Assembly (NCBI GenBank): GCA_947396885.1
Contig: OX377204.1
Location: forward strand, 96,358,728-96,422,727
DNA: 64,000 nt
Source: Heligmosomoides polygyrus polygyrus
Lineage: Eukaryota > Nematoda > Chromadorea > Rhabditida > Heligmosomidae
Reading direction: 5' to 3'
Shown here: one piece after another, positions 45,438 to 54,278 of the stretch
Position numbering within the stretch: position 1 is the first letter of the stretch
How the letters are laid out: every line of letters starts with the position of its first letter
The notes under the pieces: generated by a model
What the model was told of the DNA's origin: nothing
Databases searched by the model: none
What the model saw: only the letters and a program-made list of their open reading frames with translations
Program-made: the position numbers and the translations under genes

Positions 45438-45561
45438 ATCGTCCTACGGTCATCAGGCATAGAATATCTTGGCATCTCAGTTTAATCCGCATTAAAGTTG
45501 CTTCGAGAATGACGTTGATGAGCATTTCTGGGAGTGCACACTTCCCCTGAGCTCTCTGGCA

Positions 45562-45885
45562 TCACCTGTCCTCCCCTTGATTATTGAGTTGTTTGAGCGG
45601 GTGCCAACGATAGCTCCATTCATCCCTGTTGCGTGCCAGAGTGCTCCAATGGATTCTCCTCGCTCGTAGGACACGAAGAGCACCATATCGTTCGTTCAGG
45701 GCTTTCACGAAGACGTCCGATCAACGCGTTTGTAAGTGTCCTGGTGTTCTCCTGACATCGCGCGGAATCCAATCGGTCACAGCTCTTGTCCAGAGGGTGC
45801 CTGCGAAGCGCATTACCTGGCCGGCCCACCTAATTTTCGATGACTTGGCCCATGCCAAAGGGTCTCTGATCTTCGAACTTTAACA
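45562..45885 (-). pseudogene. RTE-type LINE C-terminal end, best preserved copy
   Basis: Minus strand: TRAVTDWIPRDVRRTPG, then SDVFVKALNERYGALRV, RRIHWSTLARNRDEWSY and LKQLNNQGEDR before a stop. Only one in-frame stop interrupts (a Trp position in the usual TRWSD motif). It is the reference for the other RTE fragments in the window. Antisense to the host gene. Confidence 0.85.
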
Positions 45886-46252
45886 AAGCTCGGAACTCTC
45901 TCACTTGCGTGAATTGCGTCACTCCGAGTATCGTTTAAAAAAGCCAAAAATCCTTGTGCCATTCAAATGCATTAGCTGGACCTTCATATATCATGAGTGT
46001 CAGGTCCTACGAATCAACTCCAAAACCGATGTGCAGCCATACCGAGCTTCACACCTCTTTTTCAACATTCGGACATTGGTTTTAGGTTTCTCCAGTATGG
46101 ACTTCTTCACTGCTTGGCCTCTATTATCTATGAGCTCTTTCAAAAACTCATCCAAAGTGCCTTCACGGCATCACATGCCCGCAAGGTGCATGGCGCATTC
46201 CAACAAGGAACGATTATCGTGCGCCTATTTTTCTGTTTTTATCGATAATTCT

Positions 46253-46538
46253 TGGGCGCGTGTAGCGCAGTTGGAGGAGGTGCACGTTGTCGCGTCCACC
46301 CTTTACCAGTTTCCTGGTTCGGATTTACCGCCCAGGTCAAATAAGCTTTCCATCCCTCTGGTGAATTGGTACCAGACTTGTCTTGGAAGGATAAAGCGCT
46401 GACTTGTTCATCGGCTGGCCACCGTAAGTCATTGTATGGCCAAATACGCATTCAAGTCGCCTCTACGATATCCAATAGAAGTAGAAGGCGTGGCGCATCC
46501 CAAAGTGAGTAACGCCTTCCTCCAATATTTTATCCTTT
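46253..46538 (+). mobile_element. SINE family A inserted next to a 3' splice site
   Basis: Flanked by the direct repeat ATCGATAATTCT (46241-46252 and 46539-46550), a 12-bp target site duplication. TAGCGCAGTTGGAGG, GGTTTCCTGGTTCGGATTTACC-like B box region (46307), body, hairpin with one stem change (AGGCGTGGCGCATCC), tail TTTTATCCTTT. The insertion leaves only GCTCTTTCAG between the duplication and exon 4. Confidence 0.93.
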
Positions 46539-46560
46539 ATCGATAATTCTGCTCTTTCAG

Positions 46561-46691
46561 CGCATGTGGAGTACTTCGGAGTAGACGATGAGCTCGGTCC
46601 CATCGCCGTTAGCATGGTCCGTGAATCAACGGAGAAGAAAGGCGAACGCGCCGGTTCCGCCATCTATCGACTGATCGTTCGAATTAGTGAT
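46561..46691 (+). CDS. sipa-1: SIPA1-like exon 4: RapGAP dimerisation region
   Basis: Acceptor GCTCTTTCAG, donor AGTGAT|GTATGT. Two bases complete an Ala codon, then 43 codons: HVEYFGVDDELGPIAVSM, VRESTEKKGERAGSAIYR, LIVRISD. DELGPIAVS and Y(R)LI(V)R match the beta-strand core of the family's dimerisation region. Confidence 0.95.
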
Positions 46692-46746
46692 GTATGTTGC
46701 AGTGCCCATGTTCGACTCTCTTTGAACCTCGGCATGACCGAGTCGT

Positions 46747-47205
46747 TCTGTAGATTCGCTGAGCTCGTCACGAGGATGTTAAATGGCTTTATTGGCTGCT
46801 GTTTCGACTGAATCGCCTTCTTCAGAGCCTTAAAGGGTGAAATCAAATAGGATTTACCCCAGAAAATATCGCCTCAACCTTACAAAATTCAATGGAAAAT
46901 CTCTGAAAATCTGGTCTTTCAGTGTACTATGGTGAGGTACGGCACTTGGATTCTCTCTATTGACCAGGCTTTCAAAAAATTCAAAAAAAAACTGGTCAGT
47001 AGAGAGAATCCAAGTACCGTACCTCACCATAGTCCACTGAAGGACCGGGTTTCAAAAATTTGACATTGAATTTTGTAAGGTTCAGACAATACTTGGTGGG
47101 TAATTCCTAATCGATTTCACCCTTTAAGACTCTGAAAGAGGCGATTCAGCCGAAACGTCAGTAAAGTCGTTTAATAACCTCGTGACGAGCTTAGCAAATC
47201 TGTAG
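46747..47205. mobile_element. long foldback element filling an intron
   Basis: Arms of about 220 bp: CTGTAGATTCGCTGAGCTCG (left) and the complement ending CGAGCTTAGCAAATCTGTAG (right); near the centre GGTGAGGTACGGCACTTGG and AGTACCGTACCTCACC are almost perfect. The loop is an A-rich ~26 bp. It makes up most of the 563-bp intron between exons 4 and 5. No coding capacity. Confidence 0.92.
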
Positions 47206-47254
47206 AAAGATGTGTGTCGCGTTGTATTTTTAATATCGTTCGTTGCTATCGCAG

Positions 47255-47600
47255 CTGAAGTGTGTTCAGCTGCGAACTATGCGTGTAGCCGTGCCGGAAG
47301 AGGCGCTCTCTGACGGCGGCGATCGTTCGACGAGGCCGCTGATGAGGGAGCTGATGGAGATGGTAGGACAGACCCATTCCGTTCCGTCTGACCTGGTTGG
47401 CTTCACTGAACTGCACCAACCCTCCCTCTTCCAGGTCTGTCCACGGGTCAGCTTCGGCTGTATGCGACCGTCGTTGCAGACTCCTCGCGTGGAGGAGATG
47501 CTGATGAAGATGGACGAGCAGCCGATCTACACCCGATACAAAGTAGGCATCATGCTGTGCCGAGCCGGTCAGAGCACCGAAGAACACATGTACAATAATG
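47255..47600 (+). CDS. sipa-1: SIPA1-like exon 5: start of RapGAP catalytic domain
   Basis: Acceptor TATCGCAG, donor AATAATG|GTAGGT. 115 codons plus one base: LKCVQLRTMRVAVPEEAL ... TPRVEEMLMKMDEQ ... KVGIMLCRAGQSTEEHMYNN. The last block is a hallmark of RapGAP domains (K.G(V/I)L.C..GQ(S/T)EE.(M/L)(Y/F)(N/G)N). The stretch around DLVGFTELHQPSLFQVC is less conserved. Confidence 0.96.
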
Positions 47601-47660
47601 GTAGGTCGCCGACCAAGAGGTCCTTTCGCCAACAACGCCTACAGTTGGAAATCGTTTCAG

Positions 47661-47740
47661 AACATTCCTCAAGTGCTTTTGACGAGTTTTTGGATTTTAT
47701 TGGACAGCGAGTACGCCTCAAGGGATGGGACCAGTACAAG
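47661..47740 (+). CDS. sipa-1: SIPA1-like exon 6: RapGAP domain
   Basis: Acceptor ATCGTTTCAG, donor TACAAG|GTACGT. EHSSSAFDEFLDFIGQRV, RLKGWDQYK. Matches the FEEFL(D/N).(L/I)G.(R/K)V.LKG(F/W)..Y segment of RapGAP domains. The upstream intron is 60 bp. Confidence 0.96.
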
Positions 47741-47799
47741 GTACGTGCTACGCCCTTGTCATCCAGTCGATTCAGTCCAAGAACATTCTGACATTCTAG

Positions 47800-47922
47800 G
47801 GTGGCCTGGACACAAGAGGCGACACCACTGGAACGCATTCGATCTACTGTGAATATCAGGCTCACGAGGTGATGTTCCACGTCTCCACCCTTCTGCCGTT
47901 CACTCCGAGCAATCGGCAACAG
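47800..47922 (+). CDS. sipa-1: SIPA1-like exon 7: RapGAP domain core
   Basis: Acceptor ACATTCTAG, donor CAACAG|GTTAGC. 41 codons: GGLDTKGD-like [18 protein letters not shown], then [20 protein letters not shown](L/M)D...(D/S).TG..S(V/I)Y and (I/V)MFHVST(L/M)LP(F/Y)(T/S) are signature motifs of Rap GTPase-activating domains. Confidence 0.97.
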
Positions 47923-48078
47923 GTTAGCTTGGGCATCTTCTTGATGTTTTAGTTTGAGCTTCGTGTACGTTTGAGCTGATATATACGATTTTCACGTAGA
48001 ATTGGACACTACTCAAACCAAATTGGACACTCTTCTAAGCTGCTCTATGAACTTTGAAATCAAATTGAAACGAACTTC

Positions 48079-48218
48079 TTAGGCTCCGTTTATACTTCGA
48101 TGCCGAGCGACGCGACGCCACGTAGGGTGGCCACATTGATTGAGCTACGCGATCAATCAATCTGGCCACTTTACATGCCGTCTCGTCGCTCGGCGTCGGA
48201 AGTATAAACGGGGCCTTA
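48079..48218. mobile_element. MITE family A, reference copy
   Basis: TTA at both ends. Left GGCTCCGTTTATACTTCGAT, right GTCGGAAGTATAAACGGGGCC. Almost the whole 140 bp folds back: GCCGAGCGACGCGACG / CGTCTCGTCGCTCGGC and GGTGGCCACATTGATTGA / TCAATCAATCTGGCCACT. TTA duplications and GGC/GCC ends suggest mobilisation by a PIF/Harbinger transposase. Confidence 0.92.
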
Positions 48219-48947
48219 CAGGGGAAACTACACACTCTTCAAGATGGTTAGAATAATTTTTTGTTCAAGAAAAATTTAGAATAACCTTTTAGAATTTTTT
48301 CTACTTCAACTGCCTAAATGAGTACAATAATTTTATAAAGTTTTCATTCTTGAGAAAAAACAGCAGGTTAAATTTTATTTTAAAGCGCTATAAAGCAGCA
48401 ATCATATAGTGCACGAAATGACCAGATTGCGCCACGAACTCGAAGAGCTCGTCGCGATTTTTATTTGATTGATCGTGTAGATGCTGCTTATATGAATCAT
48501 CGAAGTGAGAATCTGTGTTTGTTTCTTACAATTGTCTATGTTGCATCGTTTGTAAGTGTGAATTTCCATAAAAACCGGAAGTTCGCTGTCAATCGAATAA
48601 AAATCGCGACGTCTTGGACGAGGGCATGGCGCAATCCCCTTTGGCACTAAAAAATTGCTGCCCTCCTGTTCTTTAAGTCAAGCTATAAAACCTTCATTTT
48701 TTCAAAAAAATGAGAAAAAATTAATTTAAAAAAAATTAATTAAAAACCAAAAGAAATCATACTAAAATTTTCATTGAGCGAAAAATTATTCTGACCTTTT
48801 TGGAGAGTATTTGTTTAATGTAGAAGACGTTCGTTTCTATTTTGAAGAGTTCGCTTTGATATCAAAAGTCTTAGGGTTAGAGGAGTGTCCAGTTCGATGT
48901 GAAAATGGAATATATGCTTGTTCTTTGAGCGTGAAGCTATTATTTGC

Positions 48948-48993
48948 GACTTCTGCTTCTCTTGCGTGGAATGTCCTCGCAAGAGAAGCAGAA
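48948..48993. repeat. short perfect hairpin
   Basis: ACTTCTGCTTCTCTTGCG pairs with CGCAAGAGAAGCAGAAGT around a short TGGAATGTCCT-type loop. It may be the remnant of a small foldback element. Confidence 0.8.
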
Positions 48994-49084
48994 GTATCAG
49001 TGTACTCATTTGTTTGTATTTGTTGTGTTGGGATGGGAAGTATTGTATTGTCATTCTGCTGTTAGGAAATTTGTTTAAGCTGGG

Positions 49085-49300
49085 ACCATCACTTCCAAAT
49101 CGCGTGCCATAGTGGCTCAGTAGGTCCTCCTCGTTCGACGTACGGAAGCATGTTCAGAGAAGCGTCACTAACCCAACAAAGTGCAGCTTTTTGTTCCTTT
49201 AACATCCCGAGTAACTCAGTGGATCCGGTTGGCGGAAATGCAATTGTTAGTCGACCCATCTCATTTTCGACGATTTATGTTAACCGACGACGTCTCCGGT
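49085..49300 (-). pseudogene. possible RTE C-terminal remnant
   Basis: The minus strand reads SKMRWVD and HFRQPDPLSYSGC with many breaks, reminiscent of the KMRWAGH...RWTRAV block. Heavily decayed. Confidence 0.35.
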
Positions 49301-49556
49301 CCTACAACAAATTCCGGTGACTTTTTGCACTTCGTTGAACCACCTCGCTCCAAACGTCACCCTCTCGATTCCTCGTTGTGTGACAGTGATCGCACCTTCA
49401 TTCGGCTTCCTGAGATGTATATCAGCGTAAGAATAAATGTGGTCACGGAACTGGATGAGCTTCGCATTCATCAGTATTTTTCAACGCTCCTGAAAGCTAC
49501 AAAAGTCGATTCAAACCAGTTTCTTTAAGCCACAAGTGGCTGGTATCGAGGTTGTA

Positions 49557-49861
49557 AGCTGTCATAACGATGTTTTGTTGCGATCAAAACTTATAGCGCC
49601 AGGCGGGAGTCGAACCCGCACCTCCCTCTGACCAGGCGGGAACGTTCTACGCCTTTTCACCACCGGCGCCGTTTGATCGAACGCAACATCCCGATATACG
49701 GGTGAGTGCTGATCGGTCCCACGAGGTGTGGATGTTGCGTTCGATCAAACGGCGCCGGTGGTGTAAAGGCGAGCATTCCCGCCCGGTCAGAGGGAGGCGC
49801 GGGTTCGAGTCCCGCCTGGCGCTAGAAGTTTTGATCGCAACAAAACATCGTTGTGACAGCT
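49557..49861. mobile_element. palindrome of two head-to-head family B SINEs
   Basis: Left arm (49557-49691) is the inverted form of the right arm (49728-49861). The right arm reads GGCGCCGGTGGTGTAAAGGC (A box side), GCGCGGGTTCGAGTCCCGCC (B box), GATCGCAACAAAACATCG. The left arm has the complements. Differences are few (for example CATTCCCGCC versus CGTTCCCGCC). The tRNA-like part has a pairable acceptor (GCGCC/GGCGC). Confidence 0.88.
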
Positions 49862-50309
49862 CCAAAAGTCGTTTGTTGCCTCCATCCCGGATCCGGTACT
49901 CCGTTGTTGACAGTGTGTTCACCTCGCATCATACCATGGATTTTAAAACGGCTTGACGTCGCACATTTGGTTAAAAAATACTTTACGTTTGGTTCAAGCG
50001 TTGACGGGTAACGCTTCAGCACATATTTTTCCTGTTTTTGCTTCTCTCTCTTGTTTTGTTACTTTGATATTCTTTACTTTCTTGTACTACTCAATTCATG
50101 AACAATCCTGTGTAAACCTTTTACACGAACGACTTATTTGAACACTCATAAAAATATCAGATGTCGAATAGTTTCTGGCCTCTCAAGCCGCTGCTCTCAA
50201 TTTATTAACTCGGAATCTTTTCTCTCTGGAAATCAGTGTGTGAAGACTTCAATATTGCAGTTGATTCGTTTCTGTTAGCTCCGAGGTGCGTCTCATTCCT
50301 CAATTTCAG

Positions 50310-50467
50310 CTGTCTCGAAAGCGTCACATCGGCAACGACATGGTAACGGTCGTGTTTCAAGAGCCCGGTGCATTACCGTTCTCGCCGATTGCCGTTCGCA
50401 GTCACTTCCAGCACGTCTTCATCATTGTTCGAGTCCACAACGCCTGCACGGACAATGTGTCCTACAG
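50310..50467 (+). CDS. sipa-1: SIPA1-like exon 8: RapGAP catalytic Asn-thumb exon
   Basis: Acceptor TCAATTTCAG, donor [65 protein letters not shown], plus two bases. In Rap1GAP the Asn of HIGND(I/V) is the catalytic 'Asn thumb' inserted into the Rap active site. It is kept here, so the domain is predicted active. Confidence 0.98.
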
Positions 50468-50594
50468 GTACTACTTGTTCATCTCGTTCTCGTTGGACTT
50501 ATTTCTTCCGTAATATTTGCTATTGGTTCGGTTAGTCGCCATTTGGATTTTCTGATTTTCAAGAGAAGGAGGATGTAAGGGGCTTAGGGTATTA

Positions 50595-51241
50595 GGTTGG
50601 CCGGAAAGATCAGGCGGCTTTGACTGGTCCACTCCAAGCGATCATAACTTTCTTCATGCTCAACAGATTCAGTCGATGTAAGCACCATTCGAATTAGCGC
50701 GCTTTTTTCCAACGCGATGCTAGTTGATCAATTCGATCAGCGGAAAAACTGGTTGGTCGAGATGCGACCAATTCTGGAAAGGCTGTTTTTGCGTGGTCCT
50801 GATTTGCGAAAGATCCACCAATGAGGAAATTAAGAAAGTGCTTAAAAATTGTGGAATTCGGTTGGCGCAAGGTCCGCTGAGTATGATGGATGAGGCAGAA
50901 CTTCACCACGCGAAAATTAAACGAACAAGGAGTTAAAGTGCTGCCTCACCCTCCATATTCATTATACCTTGCGCCAACCTACTACCAACTTCTTAAGCGC
51001 TTTCAGAACATCTTTGCTGGTAGAACATTTGCAAATCAAGGCCACGCAAAAACAGCCTTTCTAGAATTTTCGCATCTCGTCCACCCAGTTTTTTCGCTGA
51101 TGGAACTATTCAGCTTTCATCGTGTTGGAAAAAGTGCGCTGATTCGAATGGTGCTTATTTCGACAGAATCCGATGAACACGGGGAAAGCTATGACAACTT
51201 GAACAGGACCAGCCAAAAGCGTCAGAACTTTTCGGCCAACC
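50595..51241. mobile_element. mariner-derived foldback element
   Basis: Ends GGTTGGCCGGAAAGATCAGG (left) and TCAGAACTTTTCGGCCAACC (right), each next to TA. The right half (+) encodes the transposase C-terminus (LPHPPYSLYLAPTYYQLL, then FQNIFAGRTFANQGHAK). The left half encodes part of the same region on the opposite strand (GGSFANQDHAKTAFPELV). Both arms therefore come from the same 3' part of a mariner, joined head-to-head after loss of the rest. Confidence 0.85.
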
Positions 51242-51387
51242 TAATAGGAGGGGTAGCAGCTTAAGGAACAGCTGAGTCTGTCCTGCGCTTCTAGCTGTAT
51301 TCCACGCTACAGAGCCTGCAATGGTGACAGCTTGACGAAACTCTATCTTCACTGGTCTGATATTGTCACTGTCGACACAAATTCTAG

Positions 51388-51494
51388 CGTCGCCGTGTCT
51401 CGATCGAAGGAAGTGCCAGCGTTCGGTCCGCCGCTTCCGAAAGGCGCCACTTTCAGCAAATGCGCCGACTTCCATGACTGGCTGCTGACGAAGA
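51388..51494 (+). CDS. sipa-1: SIPA1-like exon 9: end of RapGAP domain
   Basis: Acceptor AAATTCTAG, donor ACGAAGA|GTACGC. One base completes Ser, then [35 protein letters not shown], plus one base. VAV(T/S)RS(K/R)(D/E)VP.FGPP(I/L)P.G..F is strongly conserved in SIPA1-like proteins. Confidence 0.97.
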
Positions 51495-51562
51495 GTACGC
51501 TTCTCTACTTAACCACAGCATCAGAACCGTACTACCGTACTACAGCCTTCTTCACTTTACAG

Positions 51563-51700
51563 TAATCAATGCCGAGAATGCGGTGCATCGTTCGAAAAAG
51601 TTCGCGACGATGGCGGCAAGGACTCGACGCGAGGCGCTTCGAGATCTCGCTGAGAACTACGTCGGCACGCATCAGAACGAGGGACCGAGCCGAATAGCCA
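51563..51700 (+). CDS. sipa-1: SIPA1-like exon 10: post-RapGAP helix
   Basis: Acceptor CTTTACAG, donor [60 protein letters not shown](V/I)INAENA.H(K/R)S.KF..MA.RTR.E.L.DLAE is the family signature just after the catalytic fold. Confidence 0.97.
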
Positions 51701-51762
51701 GTAAGCAGAATCATCGTCTGGCCTTCACTCAAGAGATACACATAGACTGTGCTGTTTTTCAG

Positions 51763-51881
51763 GTCGTTTCCTCGGCGGTAGTGTGAAGCGACGTGAGCGA
51801 CAGAACCCGAAGCCCTTCCTGGCGAACGTTCGAGGAGCCTTGTCATGGCTGGTGGACGTGCACGACCACTCCATCAATCAG
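51763..51881 (+). CDS. sipa-1: SIPA1-like exon 11: linker
   Basis: Acceptor GTTTTTCAG, donor [53 protein letters not shown] basic stretch followed by the start of the linker domain (GA(L/I).W.V...D in relatives). It is slightly longer and more basic before GALSWLV than I would expect. Confidence 0.92.
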
Positions 51882-51941
51882 GTAAGCTGGACATTCTGTC
51901 CGTGGCGAGCTACCCCTCAGTCGATGAGAGAATCGTTTCAG

Positions 51942-52063
51942 AGGGTGAGCTGTGTTCTCGGTCTGTCGCAAGACGCTCTGGTGCTTCTGGAGCGGCCTTC
52001 GGGCACGGCGATCTTCACCACACCCACTCACTCCATCATCGGCTGGGCGAATACGGATATGGG
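51942..52063 (+). CDS. sipa-1: SIPA1-like exon 12: linker domain
   Basis: Acceptor ATCGTTTCAG, donor GATATGG|GTTCGT. RVSCVLGLSQDALVLLER, PSGTAIFTTPTHSIIGWA, NTDM plus two bases. (I/V).C(L/I)LG(I/L)S..(F/L)V(V/L)L(L/I)(E/D)...VF......(V/I)IGW matches the family linker. The donor is weak (GGTTCG) but keeps phase exactly. Confidence 0.95.
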
Positions 52064-52117
52064 GTTCGTTGATGGAGGCACAGGATCTCTTCAAAGTTGA
52101 TATAGTGGTCCTTACAG

Positions 52118-52247
52118 TCTGAAAATCTACTTCGACCACGGCGACATGTTGCTGCTACGGTGTTGCACGGAAAGTGGCACCGACGTTGAGTTGTCGCTGT
52201 TGTTACAGCGGTTGAAAGCGGTGACAAAAGGCGACGAGGCCAAAGAG
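52118..52247 (+). CDS. sipa-1: SIPA1-like exon 13: end of linker domain
   Basis: Acceptor GTCCTTACAG, donor AAAGAG|GTAGGG. One base completes Gly, then LKIYFDHGDMLLLRCCTE, SGTDVELSLLLQRLKAVT, KGDEAKE. LKI(F/Y)(Y/F).(R/H)G(D/E) and (I/L)V(R/Q)RL(K/Q).V.KG correspond to the last linker strand and helix before the PDZ domain. Confidence 0.95.
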
Positions 52248-52256
52248 GTAGGGCTT

Positions 52257-52266
52257 ATTTATTTTT

Positions 52267-52302
<36 letters not shown>

Positions 52303-52840
52303 TCAGACATGAACATAGTCATGCATTACATAAGTAATGAAAGAAAAACAAATACTAAATCACACATACTACAACAAACATAAAACTAAACACAGCACGT
52401 TTAACATAACTTTTTACGTACCATTAAGGACTTGAACGAACTCACGGACATGTTTATGATATTCTCATCCTCACCTAATAATAAATTCAAGTCCTTAAGA
52501 TTTCTGTAAGTGAGGAAGTTTGATCTCGCCTGCGATTTTGGAACAGGAAGGTAAAGCCTTAGGTTCCCTCTCCTATTCGTAGTCAGAGGTGCACCAAAAA
52601 ATAGCGTGGGATCTATTGAAATTCTGTTTGTAAGAATCTTAAACATCATGATCATGTCGATCATCTTCCTTCGACAGCGGAGGCAAGGTAACTTAAGCTG
52701 TTTGGCCCTGTCTGGACCTCTAGGTATGTTGTCATAGTTGCTTCCAAAACATCTTAAAAATAATTTTCGGGTGAAGTTGTTCTGGATGCTTTCCAGAAGA
52801 GCAATGTCTATATTTTTTGAACGGATTAAACACTGAAGTA
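52257..52840 (-). mobile_element. CR1/Jockey-like LINE 3' end
   Basis: Minus strand: IQNNFTRKLFLRCFGSNYDN, RRKMIDMIMMFKILTNRISI, then a final SVSSFKSLMVRKKL before the stop. Same region as at 16799-17660 but a different subfamily (SSFKSLM versus SVFKISA). The 3' UTR runs into a (TTTA)n tail (52257-52303), the terminal microsatellite of such elements. It inserted immediately after exon 13's donor. Confidence 0.85.
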
Positions 52841-52861
52841 CCGCTCTCTAAAACAGGCCCA

Positions 52862-53062
52862 ATTATCCGGCCACCGCGAAATTGCCGTTATCCGAATCAT
52901 CCAAAAATCCGGGGTCTTCAAAATCACCCTTATCCGAATCATCCAAAAATCCGGTGCCCGCAAAATCGCCCTTATCCGAATCATCCAAAAATCCGTGGTC
53001 CGCGAAATTGCCATTATCCGAATCATCCAATTATCCGGACCCTGGATGATTCGGATAAAATC
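52862..53062. repeat. 42-bp minisatellite (type 1)
   Basis: Unit CCGAATCATCCAAAAATCCG plus GGGTCCGCAAAATCGCCCTTAT-like remainder, close to 42 bp, repeated about 4-5 times. The array ends in TTCGGATAAAATCGGATAAT, an inverted version of its start, so it is also weakly palindromic. A second array is at 55846-56085. Confidence 0.9.
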
Positions 53063-53961
53063 GGATAATTTCGGATAACCCGTTCAATTTCCTCGCTCCA
53101 TTTTGAAATCGCGCATCTCGAATAAAGAGCATTCAAAACGAATTTCGCGGGCGGGCACGCTGCTGAGTCATACGTTTTCGCGCCCCACAGTAAAGTAGTG
53201 TCGTAGTGACGTTGAATTCAGTTAGCACGCTGCTGAGCGTCACGTCGATCTTGGCATCTTTTCCTTCAAATACCATGTTGTGCTGCCAGGGGGAGCAAAG
53301 ACGGGGACTGAGGGAGAGAAGGGATTACGCATGTTCTCTGGTCGGCACTTCGCTTTTTCACATTGTATAGCATTCGGCGCAAATTGGGTCGAGGGGGTCA
53401 TCGTGTAGAACAGCTCCATAAAGCACTTTGTGCTGCATGAAATTAAAACTGTTATTCAACACTTGTGTGTCTACCACTTGATGAACTGTGTTAGACGATT
53501 TCTGATGTTCGACATTCATCTGCCTTCTTATGAAGGAGGAAAAGTGCTGAATACATGGTGACCCCCCCCCCCCGACCCAACTTGCGTTATTTGATAATGG
53601 CATTTTGGAAAGCGCGGATCTTAGAATAATTCACCTTGGAATCAGGGATGTGAGGGAATTTTTTTAAAGAAAAGCGGAAGATGGAATACGGAACGGAGGA
53701 GCTCAAAAATGGGCGGAAACCGAAATACGAAACGCCGAAGCGGAAATGATTCAAAACGTATTACTTCGTCTAATTTTCATAAATATACATATACCCATAA
53801 TGGTAGTAATAATTGATTTGCCGTTGCCGAATTTGGATAGCGGGCAAGGCAGTATGCGACTCCTTTTCAGCAACATATAACAATAAAAAATACTTATATT
53901 CGTATTATTACTAAGATGAATTTTCAAACATTAGTGTAACAAATCGAAATTTGTGCAAAAT
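53063..53961. other. no recognisable feature
   Basis: Intronic DNA with a C-run at 53562-53571. No gene or repeat boundary. Confidence 0.35.
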
Positions 53962-53972
53962 CTCTCTGTAAA

Positions 53973-54267
53973 AGGGCGCGTGTGGCGCAGTCGGAGGAGG
54001 CGCGACTGTCGCGTGCACCCGATACCAGGTTCCTGGTTCGGATTTCCCGCCCAGGCCAACCAAGCCTTCCATCCCTCCGGGGTCGGTGAATTGGTATCAG
54101 ACTTGTCTGGGAAGGATAAAGCGCTGACTTGTTCATCAGCTGGCAACCGCAAGTCATTGTATGGCCAAATACGCATTCATGTCGCCTCCACGACATCCCG
54201 TAGAAGTAGAATGCGCTGGCGCATCCCAGAAGGGAAGAGTAACGCCGTCCTTTATCCTTTATTTATC
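53973..54267 (+). mobile_element. SINE family A, youngest-looking copy
   Basis: Flanked by CTCTCTGTAAA at 53962-53972 and 54268-54278, an 11-bp target duplication. TGGCGCAGTCGGAGGAGG, a B box GGTTCCTGGTTCGGATTTCC, full body, ATGCGCTGGCGCATCCC, tail with TTTATCC repeats. Confidence 0.95.
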
Positions 54268-54278
54268 CTCTCTGTAAA

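Larger units (their letters stand above)
44680..46560 (+). other. intron with MITE, dead LINE and SINE
   Basis: 1.9 kb. Holds an isolated SINE 3' module near 44850-44890, a MITE-B relative, an antisense RTE fragment and a SINE-A whose insertion ends 10 bp before the next exon's acceptor sequence. Nothing recognised at 45890-46250 except a 3' module near 46185. Confidence 0.8.
47923..50309 (+). other. intron with MITE and paired inverted SINEs
   Basis: 2.4 kb. MITE-A at 48079, AT-rich DNA with an isolated module (GAGGGCATGGCGCAATCCCC near 48620), a short perfect hairpin at 48948-48993, a possible RTE remnant at 49085-49300 and a palindrome of two family B SINEs. Confidence 0.8.

Noticed and set aside
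49740..49830. Functional tRNA gene
   Set aside because: It has good A and B boxes and a pairable acceptor, but it is one arm of a SINE palindrome and shares its flanks with other family B copies.
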